Shown here: in pieces, positions 21,124 through 29,197 of the stretch
Numbering within the stretch: position 1 is the stretch's first letter
Layout: the number at the start of each line of letters is the position of its first letter
Program-made: the position numbers and the translations under genes
NCBI RefSeq assembly: GCF_001908185.1
Contig: NZ_LGHM01000033.1
Coordinates: 41,231 to 105,230 of the forward strand
Source of the DNA: Bradyrhizobium sp. AS23.2
GTDB lineage: Bacteria > Pseudomonadota > Alphaproteobacteria > Rhizobiales > Xanthobacteraceae
Reading direction: 5' to 3'
DNA length: 64,000 bases
Notes under the pieces: generated by a model
Seen by the model: only the letters and a program-made list of their open reading frames with translations
Databases searched by the model: none
Told to the model about the DNA's origin: nothing

Positions 21124-22671
21124 TCAGACTTGACCACGCAGCGACTCCGCCAGCTTGTGCTTTAGAATCTTGCCTGTCGATGTAGCCGGAAGGGCATCCA
21201 GCAGGATGATCTCCGAGGGACGCTTGTAGGAGGTGAGCTGCGGGGCGACGTGCGCCATCAGGTCCTGCACCGTGGCCTTCGAGCCCTTGATCAGCTGCAC
21301 AAAGGCCACGACCTCCTCATTGCCCTCGACCGGCCGCCCGACCACGGCGCATTGCACCACCGCATCGTGCGTACTCAACACGGCCTCTATCTCGGCCGGA
21401 TAGACGTTGAATCCGGAGCGGATGATCATCTCCTTGGTCCGCCCGACGATGTAGAGGCAATCGCCCTCGAAGCGAGCGAGGTCACCGGTGTTGAACCAGC
21501 CCTCGGCATCGATCGCCTTCGCCGTCAGGTCAGGGGCCCGGTAGTAGCCGCGCATCACATTTGGGCCACGAACGTGGAGCTCGCCGACCTCACCATTGGC
21601 GACGGTCTTGCCAGTCCGACCGACGAGCTTTGCCTCAAGGCCCGGAAGAACCGTACCCACTGCGTGGTCGTGCCTGGGGTTATCGGGCCGGACGCCGGAA
21701 ATCCCCGGCGAGCACTCGGTGATGCCATAGCCGTTGAGCAGCGGCAGGCCGAGCTCCTGCTCGACGCGCGATTTGAGCTCCAGATCGAGCGGCGCTCCCG
21801 CCACCGCAATCAGGCGCAGCGCACCGCGCTCGAAGTTCGGCAGACCCGCGTTGCGCCGGTATTCAAGCAGGCGCTGGTAGGTCGCGGGCACGCCATTGAG
21901 GATGGTGATGCCCTCCTCCGCCATCGCCTTGACGAGTGCGGCGGGGTCGTACTTCGCGACCAGCCGCACCGTAGCGCCGACCATCAAAGTCATCGTAAGC
22001 AGCGAAATGCCGACGATATGCGAGATCGGCAGCACGCAATATTGCACGTCGGCCGATGTCATCTTCCGCCAGCCCGCCGTGCCCCTGGCGCTGAACAGGA
22101 GATTGCGGTGAGTCAGCATCACGCCCTTGGGCGTGCCCGTGGTTCCCGACGTGTAGATGAGAACCGCAACCTGGCGCGAACCATCGTTCTCGACCGGCTC
22201 CGCGAACGTCTCCTCGTTCAGCGCGGTCACGCCGACGCCACGGAACTGACCGACATCCTGCAAGGAGGCGCCATACCGCGTGGCATGGTCGGCAGCTTCC
22301 TGCGACACGGCGGCGGTCAGGAAAACCCGACGAGCCCCGCTGTGATCCCTGATCTGGTCAATCTCGCGAGGCGACAGCCGCGGATTGACGACGATCGCCC
22401 ACGCGTCGAGGCGGCTCGCGGCGAGCAGCAGACAGGCGAGTGGAATGGAGTTTTCGCTGACGATCATCATGCGGTCGCCGGCCCGGATTCCGAGGGCTTG
22501 CAGCGCGGCCGCAACGCCGCTCACGCTCCGATCCAGCTCGCGATAGGTCAACTTTGCCGTGTCGTCGATCAGCGCGAGCCGGTCCGGCGTGGCATCGACG
22601 TACCGGTCGATCACGTCGTGGATCCGGTTTGGCAAACCTTCCAAATGCCCTGTCACCGTCTGCGTCACCAC
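21124..22671 (-). CDS. Acyl-CoA ligase (AMP-forming)
   Basis: This is a 515-residue member of the ANL superfamily that would activate a carboxylic acid to its CoA ester with ATP. Seen: the phosphate loop VLIYTSGTTGTPKGVMLTH, the A5 motif NGYGITECSPG, WFNTGDLARFEGDCLYIVGR with the hinge Asp, and near the C-terminus the catalytic Lys in LPATSTGKILKHKL. Two GTG codons in a row open the frame, GGAGG lying just upstream. It is second in the HxlR-facing operon and probably makes the first pathway intermediate. The acid substrate is not deducible. Confidence 0.93.
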   Translation of the reverse strand: MVTQTVTGHLEGLPNRIHDVIDRYVDATPDRLALIDDTAKLTYRELDRSVSGVAAALQALGIRAGDRMMIVSENSIPLACLLLAASRLDAWAIVVNPRLSPREIDQIRDHSGARRVFLTAAVSQEAADHATRYGASLQDVGQFRGVGVTALNEETFAEPVENDGSRQVAVLIYTSGTTGTPKGVMLTHRNLLFSARGTAGWRKMTSADVQYCVLPISHIVGISLLTMTLMVGATVRLVAKYDPAALVKAMAEEGITILNGVPATYQRLLEYRRNAGLPNFERGALRLIAVAGAPLDLELKSRVEQELGLPLLNGYGITECSPGISGVRPDNPRHDHAVGTVLPGLEAKLVGRTGKTVANGEVGELHVRGPNVMRGYYRAPDLTAKAIDAEGWFNTGDLARFEGDCLYIVGRTKEMIIRSGFNVYPAEIEAVLSTHDAVVQCAVVGRPVEGNEEVVAFVQLIKGSKATVQDLMAHVAPQLTSYKRPSEIILLDALPATSTGKILKHKLAESLRGQV

Positions 22672-22728
22672 TGAAACCTCCCTGCAACGGCCCTTCGGGC
22701 TCGTTTCTTGCTTCGTGTGCGGTTCGGA

Positions 22729-23370
22729 TCAGGCGCTCTTGCGCCGTTCCGTCGCCAGCTGCGCGACGATCTCGTCCTCCACCTCGCGCAATTTGTCCTT
22801 CCCAAAGAAAATCTCGCTCCCGACATAGAAGGTCGGCGATCCAAACGAGCCCCGCGCCACGGCGTCGCTGGTGTTCTCGATCAGCTTTTTCTTGACGTCG
22901 TCCTGCTGGGCGCGCGCGACAATGCGGTCGATATCGAGCCCAGAGGACAAGAACGCGTCGCGGAACACCTGCGGGTCATCCATCTTCTTGGGCTCGACCC
23001 ACATGTGGTGATAGGCGGCACGGAAATAGGGCTCGAACAGTCCTTCGAACTGGGCCGCGACGACGCCTCGCATCAGCATCAGCGTGTTCACCGGGAAGGA
23101 CGGGTTCGACTTGAAGTTCGTGATGCTGTGGCGCCGCAGAAAGCGCTCGGTTTCGAGCGCATTGTATTCGGGCTTGTTCTTGATGCCGTGCAGGGACTCG
23201 GCCGGTGACATGTTGCCGGTCGCCTTGTAGACGCCGCCGAGCAGCACCGGAACGTACTCGAACTTCACACCGGTCCTGCGCTCGATCTCGGGCAGCACGA
23301 GTTCGGCGAGAAAGGCATTGGGACTGCCGAAATCGAAGTGAAACTCGACCTTAAGCGGAGCAGCGGCCAT
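22729..23370 (-). CDS. 2-hydroxychromene-2-carboxylate isomerase family (DsbA/kappa-GST fold)
   Basis: This 213-residue protein is the first gene of the catabolic operon. It has the HCCA-isomerase layout: VEFHFDFGSPNAFLAELVLP at the N-terminus (the Ser in the SPN region is the usual active residue), LLGGVYKATGNMSPAE, NTLMLMRGVVAAQFEG and the closing RGSFGSPTFYVGSEIFFGKD. Family members isomerise naphthalene-type ring products using glutathione. In this operon it may isomerise another ring-opened intermediate. The presence of a second glutathione enzyme (12381-13187) fits that chemistry. Confidence 0.9.
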   Translation of the reverse strand: MAAAPLKVEFHFDFGSPNAFLAELVLPEIERRTGVKFEYVPVLLGGVYKATGNMSPAESLHGIKNKPEYNALETERFLRRHSITNFKSNPSFPVNTLMLMRGVVAAQFEGLFEPYFRAAYHHMWVEPKKMDDPQVFRDAFLSSGLDIDRIVARAQQDDVKKKLIENTSDAVARGSFGSPTFYVGSEIFFGKDKLREVEDEIVAQLATERRKSA

Positions 23371-23428
23371 GGAGCGCCCTTCCCTTCGATGGCGGCGCTT
23401 GCTTGCCGCCGCTGGTTGATGCGCTTAA

Positions 23429-23457
23429 TCGATAAAGTTCTATTTTAGAACTGTCAA
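23429..23457 (-). promoter_or_regulatory. Promoter and operator of the catabolic operon
   Basis: On the minus strand a -35 box TTGACA (23457-23452) and a -10 box TATCGA (23434-23429) are separated by exactly 17 bases. The spacer holds most of a perfect inverted repeat on the plus strand, AGTTCTA-ttt-TAGAACT (23436-23452). A near-identical repeat overlaps the promoter of the divergent hxlR gene. A repressor bound here would block RNA polymerase. Seen: the boxes and repeat. Inferred: that HxlR is the binding protein. Confidence 0.65.
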
Positions 23458-23509
23458 TATGATGTTGATCATATAATGCAGCTAGAGGCTGGCCTTACCG
23501 GGCATCTCA

Positions 23510-23539
23510 TTGATTTTCCGTTAGTTCTGATTTAGAATT
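23510..23539 (+). promoter_or_regulatory. Promoter and operator of hxlR
   Basis: TTGATT (23510-23515) and TAGAAT (23533-23538) are 17 bases apart and lie about 40 bases upstream of the hxlR start. The imperfect repeat AGTTCTG-att-TAGAATT (23523-23539) covers the -10 box and matches the operator at 23436-23452 in 14 of 17 positions. The two repeat centres are 87 bases apart. This suggests the regulator controls both itself and the operon. Confidence 0.6.
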
Positions 23540-23576
23540 TATTTGTGATGCCGCTGTAGATTCGCTGGAGAGGTCA

Positions 23577-24089
23577 ATGAAATGGGATACCCTCGAGGAG
23601 GAGCCGTGCTCGCTGGCCCGCACAGTGGCGGTGATCGGCGACCGCTGGAGCCTGCTCATCCTCCGCGAATGTTTCCTGCGGATCCGCAGGTTCGATGAAT
23701 TCCAGGCGTCGCTGGGAATTACCCGGCACCTTCTCGCCGACCGGCTCAAGAAGCTGGTGCGCTTTGGCGTGCTGAGACGGATTCCCTACCAGGAATCGCC
23801 AAAACGCTACGAATACATCCTGACGCAGAAGGGCCTCGACCTCTATCCAATCATCATGTCGATTGTGCACTGGGGCAACATCCACATGGTCGACTCGCGC
23901 GGAAGGCCGATGCTGCATGAGCACAAGAACTGCGGAAAGATGTTCGACCCCGTAATGGTGTGCTCGGAATGCGGAGAGCCTCTGACGGCCAAGGCCGTTC
24001 ATGTGCATCCGGGCCCCGGCGCGCGGCAATCGTCCCCGGTGCAAGCAAAGGCGCAGGAAAGAGCCCGAAAAAGTTTTGCATCGACCTAG
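23577..24089 (+). CDS. HxlR-family transcriptional regulator
   Basis: This 170-residue winged-helix regulator starts after GGAGAGG. Seen: the HxlR hallmark with a Cys near residue 11 (EEEPCSLARTVAVIGDRWSL), ILRECFLRIRRFDEFQASLG, the recognition helix ITRHLLADRLKKLVRFGVLR and the wing RIPYQESPKRYEYILTQKG. A C-terminal extension with CGK...CSECGEP looks like a small zinc site, which is less usual for the family. The gene is divergent from the eleven-gene operon at 23370-11641, and matching inverted repeats lie in both promoters. It is probably an autoregulated repressor that responds to a pathway metabolite or to oxidation of the N-terminal Cys. Confidence 0.93.
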   Translation: MKWDTLEEEPCSLARTVAVIGDRWSLLILRECFLRIRRFDEFQASLGITRHLLADRLKKLVRFGVLRRIPYQESPKRYEYILTQKGLDLYPIIMSIVHWGNIHMVDSRGRPMLHEHKNCGKMFDPVMVCSECGEPLTAKAVHVHPGPGARQSSPVQAKAQERARKSFAST

Positions 24090-24418
24090 ATCCATTTGCG
24101 GCAAGGGCCGGCTAAAGTCGCCGGCTTAAATTGCGGTTGCGCGACTGTGTGCCCCCCTAGCACGATCGTGCCGATGAGATCGAATTTCCTTGCCTGATTT
24201 ACGTGAGATAACCAGAAAGTCCGTCCACAGTAGCTTCAATGCCGTGACGATCAGCAATCCGTAGCAGGCCCGATAGATTTGCCGCTGGGCTCGCAATGAA
24301 CTAGTTGATTTCGAGCGGCGCGAGACGAATTCCGAAAAAAGGATCGCGACGAGCAGGCGGCAGAGTTGTGGCGTCTTCTGGAGGAGATCAAGATTCACTA
24401 GCGCATGCCGGTTACCCG
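24090..24418. other. Intergenic stretch after hxlR with a weak hairpin
   Basis: No convincing gene is present. A GCCGGC-N7-GCCGGC hairpin at 24107-24125, followed by TTAAATT, lies just after the hxlR stop and could end its transcript. An open minus frame of about 90 codons exists but has no motif, start signal or recognisable composition. A C6 run lies at 24152-24157. Confidence 0.45.
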
Positions 24419-25378
24419 CTACTCTTGCCCAGGCGCCGCCGCTGCAGCCCTCGCGCCCCCCATCCGCCCCACGGCTCCAGCCGACTGGATCGATTTTGCG
24501 GGCTCCGGATATGTCCCGCTCGCAGCGGCATTGCCCACGAAGCCACCGTCCTGCACTGGTTTGGGCTTGAGCTCGGCCACCGTTGCGTTGGGGCTGCCCG
24601 GCCGATCAACCATATCGGTGGTGACCAGATTGGTCAGTCGCAATTCGTCCCGTGACAATTCATGCAGATCTTCCCAGGGCGGCACATTCAGCGCAAGCGA
24701 TAACAGATCGCCGGCACCCCCCATGTCGAAGGTGTATTTGGCGAGCCGCCCGATATCGCGTTCCACGATCGTCAGATCATCTGCGCTATAGGTCGCGGCC
24801 CTGGCGTCATTGGCGCGGTCCCCCATCCATATCTGATGCACACGAACATGGGCGGCCTCGGGCACGTAACGCGTCTTGCCCGACAGAAGCAGGAACACGC
24901 ACATCGATTCGCAATAGGCCGCAGGCGCCATATTGATAGGATCGCCCTGCGCCGTATTGGTCTGAACGCCGACATCGACGGTGGTCAGCACCCCAAGATT
25001 GCGCCAGCGCCGTCCAAGCGCGATCGCATCGTTGACCGAACCGCCGCTGGAATCCAGCGCGATGGTGACGCCGTCGAGCTGTCGGCCGCGCGCGAATTCA
25101 TCGAAATCTCTCGGAGTATCCGCAGTCACGATGCCGACAGCACTGATCCAGTCCCGACACTTCGGCTGGCAAGCGACCCAGCTGAACTTCATCGGCAATT
25201 TGCGCCCTTCGACCGCAACGCCGGCATGCGCCGAACCGCTCAGCAAGGCCACCAATGCGATGCAAAGCGCGGCGCCAATGAGCAGCATCCAACCTCGGAT
25301 TTCCGCCCAAGGAGCCCGACCAGACGTTGGATCGAAGATGCGGGCACAATCCAAGGATCCGGCCCTCGAGACGGGCAT
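24419..25378 (-). CDS. Periplasmic ClpP/crotonase-like protein (COG3904-like)
   Basis: This protein has up to 319 residues. A hydrophobic segment at about residues 31-50 (MLLIGAALCIALVALL) acts as signal or anchor, and the Met at its start (position 25288) may be the true start. The body resembles Clp-protease-fold periplasmic proteins: VTIALDSSGGSVNDAIALGR, then YCESMCVFLLLSGKTRYVPE, where the Ser in ESMC would be the nucleophile, and HVRVHQIWMG with a candidate His. The C-terminus is Ala/Gly rich. Five Cys are present. No substrate is known. The small gene at 25399 lies 20 bases upstream and is probably co-transcribed. Confidence 0.7.
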   Translation of the reverse strand: MPVSRAGSLDCARIFDPTSGRAPWAEIRGWMLLIGAALCIALVALLSGSAHAGVAVEGRKLPMKFSWVACQPKCRDWISAVGIVTADTPRDFDEFARGRQLDGVTIALDSSGGSVNDAIALGRRWRNLGVLTTVDVGVQTNTAQGDPINMAPAAYCESMCVFLLLSGKTRYVPEAAHVRVHQIWMGDRANDARAATYSADDLTIVERDIGRLAKYTFDMGGAGDLLSLALNVPPWEDLHELSRDELRLTNLVTTDMVDRPGSPNATVAELKPKPVQDGGFVGNAAASGTYPEPAKSIQSAGAVGRMGGARAAAAAPGQE

Positions 25379-25398
25379 GGTTCCGTAACCTCAGCTGA

Positions 25399-25671
25399 CT
25401 ATCGAGTGGGGCGGGCCGCGTCGCGGCGGCGCACATACAGTGGCGACAGCTGGTGCTGCTCGGTCGGCGGCACTGCTCGAGCATCGAATTTCAGCCAGGG
25501 TTGATGCTTGGCACGCCATTTCGGACCAGGGCCGCGCATATAGTGCAGCTCGGGCCGGTAACTGTCGCGCACGTCCAGAATCAGGTTGCGAACGACACCG
25601 GCGAAATCGCAGGCCGACTCGGCCGCCCTGTGAGCAAGATCCGACAATGCGCCTTCATCCATGATTCTCAT
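25399..25671 (-). CDS. Hypothetical protein
   Basis: The start ATG at 25671 follows GAGGAG and gives 90 residues: MRIMDEGALSDLAHRAAESA, then VVRNLILDVRDSYRPELHYM and a basic C-terminus (SPLYVRRRDAARPTR). The frame is open further upstream without support. No signal peptide or domain is recognised. It ends 20 bases before the ClpP-like gene in the same direction. Confidence 0.55.
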   Translation of the reverse strand: MRIMDEGALSDLAHRAAESACDFAGVVRNLILDVRDSYRPELHYMRGPGPKWRAKHQPWLKFDARAVPPTEQHQLSPLYVRRRDAARPTR

Positions 25672-25986
25672 CGCTGTGACTCCTCGATTGCCGCGCGATA
25701 GATCGGACAATTGACGCTCGGAGCGTAGTCCACGGGAGGAGAACCAAACCATTGCACAGAGGTCGATCGCGTACGGTACATTGGCTAACAAGAGCAAACC
25801 TAAGTTTAGGATCTGCCCGAGCCTGAGCCGGCCTTCAAACCGGCACTTACTCTGCCGCGATCCAACACGCCCCAACTCACCTGCCCTGCGGCGATACCGC
25901 GTCCTTTCGGCACCGACATAGTGATGCTAGGTACGACGTCGGCAGGAAGTACCTGCTTCCTGCTCCATACCGAACGGGAGAACAAC

Positions 25987-26200
25987 ATGGCTGAGAGCGT
26001 CTATAAGGTCATTGCTCATCGGGACCAGCGACACATCCGGGGAAAAGGCCGCCGCCAACGCAGTTGAGCAAGCCGCAAAATCCCTGCGAGATCTTCGAGT
26101 TGCAGAGGTCGTCAAGCTCGATATGCAACTGGACGCCCAGGGAAAAGTCGAAGTCTATCGTGCCAAACTCAACGTCTCATTCAAATTCGAGGGCTCCTGA
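25987..26200 (+). pseudogene. Dodecin family flavin-binding protein, frameshifted near the start
   Basis: Dodecins are ~70-residue proteins that form hollow dodecamers binding flavin or CoA. The ATG at 25987 reads MAESVYKVI, the standard dodecin start, then falls out of frame at about 26014. A second frame continues LIGTSDTSGEKAAANAVEQA, KSLRDLRVAEVVKLDMQLDA and KLNVSFKFEGS to the stop at 26200. Two bases appear to be missing between the two parts. The position of the flavin-stacking Trp in classical dodecins holds Val (LRVAEV). A TTG at 26012 could start the second part but would lose the first strand. Confidence 0.75.
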
Positions 26201-26319
26201 CCTGAAGTGATCTCGCTTCATGGCCGGATCGTCGACCGCCGATCGGCCTCGCATTGACATTTGAAGCGAGTCCTCCCGAAGTCACTCCTCCGCGAATGTT
26301 TTGCAGGTCGTAAGCCGGC

Positions 26320-26754
26320 CTATATCCGCTTGACCTGTTCGAGCCAGCTCACAAAGCGTGGGTGTCTTGCAAATCTGCTCTCCAAAGCTGCCAATTCTTG
26401 TCGAAAAATCGGGAGAGAAAGAGTTCTTTTGATATCGGGCTCTCTTATCTTCCAGACCTCCGACGGGAGGTACCCATGCACTTTGAGCTCATACAGCTCG
26501 AAGATCGAGTAGATGATTTCATGTGCTGCTCGACGTTGTTCCGGCGTCATCTCCAAATTGCCAGGCCCGTCCCGTCCATCGAAAGCAGCTATTGGGAGGT
26601 TGCGCCTCACGTCAGAGATTCGATCAGAATATTTGAGAAATATCTCGGCTCCCAAACGCCTATTGTTGGTGTAAAGCGCAGTGTAGATGGCAATACTGCC
26701 AACGATGACGGTGCCAAGCGTCATGAATCGCAGAATATGATCAAGCACCCGCAT
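26320..26754 (-). CDS. Hypothetical membrane-anchored protein
   Basis: From the ATG at 26754 this is a 144-residue protein with one N-terminal membrane segment (FMTLGTVIVGSIAIYTALYT) followed by a soluble domain: EIFLKYSDRISDVRRNLP, EQRRAAHEIIYSIFELYELK and HPRFVSWLEQVKRI. AAGGAG sits only two bases before that ATG; a GTG at 26748 has better spacing and is the more likely start. The layout resembles small DUF4760-like membrane proteins. Longer upstream frame is open but unlikely to be coding. Function unknown. Confidence 0.6.
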   Translation of the reverse strand: MRVLDHILRFMTLGTVIVGSIAIYTALYTNNRRLGAEIFLKYSDRISDVRRNLPIAAFDGRDGPGNLEMTPEQRRAAHEIIYSIFELYELKVHGYLPSEVWKIREPDIKRTLSLPIFRQELAALESRFARHPRFVSWLEQVKRI

Positions 26755-27009
26755 TCTCCTTCGCTCGTGCACGTGCGAGAGCCGGATTACATCGTTTGAG
26801 AACCTTGGCCATGCCGAGCGCATCACCACCACCGAACCTGCGATGAGCATGGGCGACAGTTCGCCAGGATCCGTCGGGACGCTCCAACATCCTCTCCAGA
26901 GCTCGAAGAAACAATTCGCCTTATCAGCCCGCGAACATCGATCCCGCGGGCTGCTGTCATTTGCAACAGCTTTGCGGTGATCCATACGACCTCTCGGCCG
27001 ATGGCCTCA

Positions 27010-27495
27010 TCACTGCTCCGGAGCGCCACGTCTACTGCGATGTCCGCGGACGGAGCCCTTGGTGTGGTTATCGTCGTAGGCGTAGTCGCCGTCGTAAGGC
27101 CTGTCGCCATCGGCGTAATCGCCGTAATTGAGCTGGCCGCCATAGTCGTAGCCGCCACCGTAGTAGGGCTGGCCGACATAGCCGTACCCACCACCGTAGA
27201 AAGGCGCACTGCGATAGGCGTAGCTGCGGTAAAAAGACCCGCCGCCATGAGCGTAGCGGTCGTGGGAGAGCCAGCCGCCAACGCGGCGGCCGCCAAGGCT
27301 GCCGCGGAGCTGGCCGAGGCGGTAGCCGCCGTTAGTGTGAGCGAGGCCGAAGCCAGGATGGACCAGACCGAAGCCAGGATGAACGAGGCCGAACCCGCCG
27401 AGATGGACGAGGCCGAAAGCGGATGCTGAGGTCGACAACGACGTGCACCCGACCGTGAGAACCGCGGTTGCCACAACGATCATGGTTTTGCGCAT
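27010..27495 (-). CDS. Secreted Gly/Tyr/His-rich repeat protein
   Basis: This 161-residue protein has a signal peptide (MRKTMIVVATAVLTVGC, cleavage near STSASA). Next comes a run of short repeats, FGLVHLGG, FGLVHPG, FGLVHPG, FGLAHTNG, then a Gly/Tyr-rich region (FYGGGYGYVGQPYYGGGYDY) with many aromatic residues and an acidic stretch ending in basic residues. The TVGC segment is a poor lipobox. Such proteins are common at the surface or in the periplasm of bradyrhizobia. The repeats have a 21-base DNA period at 27341-27420. Function unknown. Confidence 0.65.
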   Translation of the reverse strand: MRKTMIVVATAVLTVGCTSLSTSASAFGLVHLGGFGLVHPGFGLVHPGFGLAHTNGGYRLGQLRGSLGGRRVGGWLSHDRYAHGGGSFYRSYAYRSAPFYGGGYGYVGQPYYGGGYDYGGQLNYGDYADGDRPYDGDYAYDDNHTKGSVRGHRSRRGAPEQ

Positions 27496-27656
27496 TCTAA
27501 GCTTCCTTTTGTAAACACGTGCGGTGTCCGACGCGATTTCTGAGCACCTATCTTGATGCAGTTTGAGTACATCGTGCTATTGCACCGGCGTATCTGCGAA
27601 TAAGCTTTGGTAGAGCTGGGTTAAAGCGCACCACCGATGCTACCCTGCGACGGTGT

Positions 27657-28886
27657 TCACTCTGCCGCGAGCGCGCCGTAACGGAGAGTTAAACCGAGGT
27701 GCTCCCAGACGTGGACCAGCGCCTCGGCGAGCGCATTGATGAGAGCGTCATCGTGGTGTGGTGTCGGCGTGATCCGCAGCCGTTCGGTGCCGCGCGGAAC
27801 GGTCGGATAGTTGATTGGCTGGACATAGATGCCGTGCTCGGTAAGCAGGAGATCGCTTGCCTCCTTGCACTTCTCGGGATCACCGACCATCAACGGCACG
27901 ATGTGCGTCTCGCTGGGCATGAGCGGCAGACCTGCCTCATTGAGCACGGCCTTCACCCGCGCTGCGCGCTCCTGGTGGCGGTCGCGCTCCCATTGCGAAG
28001 TCTTGAGGTGCCGGATCGCCGCAGTGGCAGCGGCGCAGACCGCCGGTGGCAGCGCGGTGGTGAAAATGAATCCCGGCGCGTAAGAGCGCACCGCGTCGAT
28101 GATGTCGGCACTCGCCGCGATGTAGCCGCCAACACAGCCGAATGCTTTGGCCAGCGTGCCTTCGATTACATCGATACGACGCTCGGCACCTTCCTTCGCG
28201 GCAATGCCAGCGCCGCGCGGGCCGTACATGCCCGCCGAGTGGACCTCGTCGATATAGGTCATGGCGCCGTAGCGCTCCGCGAGGTCGCAAATCTGGTTCA
28301 CCGGCGCGACGTCGCCGTCCATCGAATAGAGCGCTTCGAACACGATCAGCTTCGGTCGCTCGGGCGCCTCCGCCACCAGCAGTTCTTCGAGATGACCGAC
28401 ATCGTTGTGGCGCCAGATCTTCTTGTCAACGCCGGCGCGGCGCACGCCCTCGATCATCGAATTGTGGTTCCAGGCGTCCGATAGAATCACACAGTTGGGC
28501 AGCAGCTTCGCAATGGTCGGGATGCCGGTCTCGTTGGAGACATAGCCCGAGGTGAAAACCAGCGCCGCCTCCTTGCCGTGGAGGTCGGCGAGCTCACGCT
28601 CCAGCTTCACCAGCGGATGATTGGTGCCGGAAATATTGCGGGTGCCGCCCGCGCCAGCACCCATGCGGGTAGCGGTTTCCACCATGGCGCCGATCACCTT
28701 CGGATGCTGGCCCATGCCGAGGTAGTCGTTCGAGCACCAGATCACGACCGGCTGCGGACCGTCCGGTGCATGCCATGTCGCGTGCGGAAAACGACCGGCG
28801 ATGCGCTCGAGATCGGCAAAGACGCGGTACCGCCGTTCGGCGTGCAGACGGGCAAGCGCGGCCGAAAAGAAATGATCATAGGTCAC
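27657..28886 (-). CDS. hemA: 5-aminolevulinate synthase
   Basis: HemA condenses glycine and succinyl-CoA to 5-aminolevulinate with pyridoxal phosphate, the first step of heme synthesis by the C4 route used in Alphaproteobacteria. The protein has 409 residues, normal for the family. Seen: [58 protein letters not shown], the cofactor Asp in [20 protein letters not shown] and the Schiff-base Lys in [16 protein letters not shown]. The ribosome site is weak: the nearest GGAG is ~17 bases upstream and lies in a small hairpin (CGGAG-N6-CTCCG). It stands alone on its strand, with a large hairpin in its leader. Confidence 0.96.
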   Translation of the reverse strand: MTYDHFFSAALARLHAERRYRVFADLERIAGRFPHATWHAPDGPQPVVIWCSNDYLGMGQHPKVIGAMVETATRMGAGAGGTRNISGTNHPLVKLERELADLHGKEAALVFTSGYVSNETGIPTIAKLLPNCVILSDAWNHNSMIEGVRRAGVDKKIWRHNDVGHLEELLVAEAPERPKLIVFEALYSMDGDVAPVNQICDLAERYGAMTYIDEVHSAGMYGPRGAGIAAKEGAERRIDVIEGTLAKAFGCVGGYIAASADIIDAVRSYAPGFIFTTALPPAVCAAATAAIRHLKTSQWERDRHQERAARVKAVLNEAGLPLMPSETHIVPLMVGDPEKCKEASDLLLTEHGIYVQPINYPTVPRGTERLRITPTPHHDDALINALAEALVHVWEHLGLTLRYGALAAE

Positions 28887-29197
28887 GGAGCACGATCTCC
28901 GTCCGGCTTGCGCTCGACGATTGGAAACTCCCTTCTATGGAGGAGCCGCCGTGCCGACTCGATCCGGCGTCCTCGCATAATCGGGCCTTGTATAGCGGCC
29001 GGTCCTCCGGGAGGAAGAGGACCGGCCGCGAGGAGCAGCGGCGAAGGGACAAAACGCCGGGGCGAAGCACTTGGGAGTATCGCCTGCCTCCGCTGACCCA
29101 ATTGGTACGGCGCGGGGAGCGCCGGGGCGAGTAAAGCAATCCAAATCTCGGCAAATCGGAGCGAATGCGTTAGCCAAGCGCATCGGCCCGGAGCAGC
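28887..29197. other. hemA leader region / intergenic stretch with large hairpin
   Basis: About 310 bases separate hemA from the next minus gene. No reading frame is convincing. The stretch holds the 35-base hairpin at 28995-29029 and, next to the hemA start, a short inverted repeat CGGAG-N6-CTCCG that includes the only GGAG. It is therefore the place to look for control of hemA. Confidence 0.5.
28995..29029 (-). terminator. Strong GC hairpin between 29198 gene and hemA
   Basis: GCGGCCGGTCCTC and GAGGACCGGCCGC form a perfect 13-bp stem with a nine-base loop. There is no T-run on either side, so it is not a classical terminator. It lies ~110 bases upstream of hemA and ~170 bases past the stop of the preceding minus-strand operon, so it may stop read-through or shape the hemA leader. 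Confidence 0.45.

Noticed and set aside
21250..22674. A 474-codon plus frame opposite the acyl-CoA ligase
   Set aside because: It is an antisense shadow; the ligase motifs on the minus strand are complete.
24126..24398. A 90-codon minus frame after hxlR
   Set aside because: It has no ribosome site, no recognisable motif and a composition unlike its neighbours.
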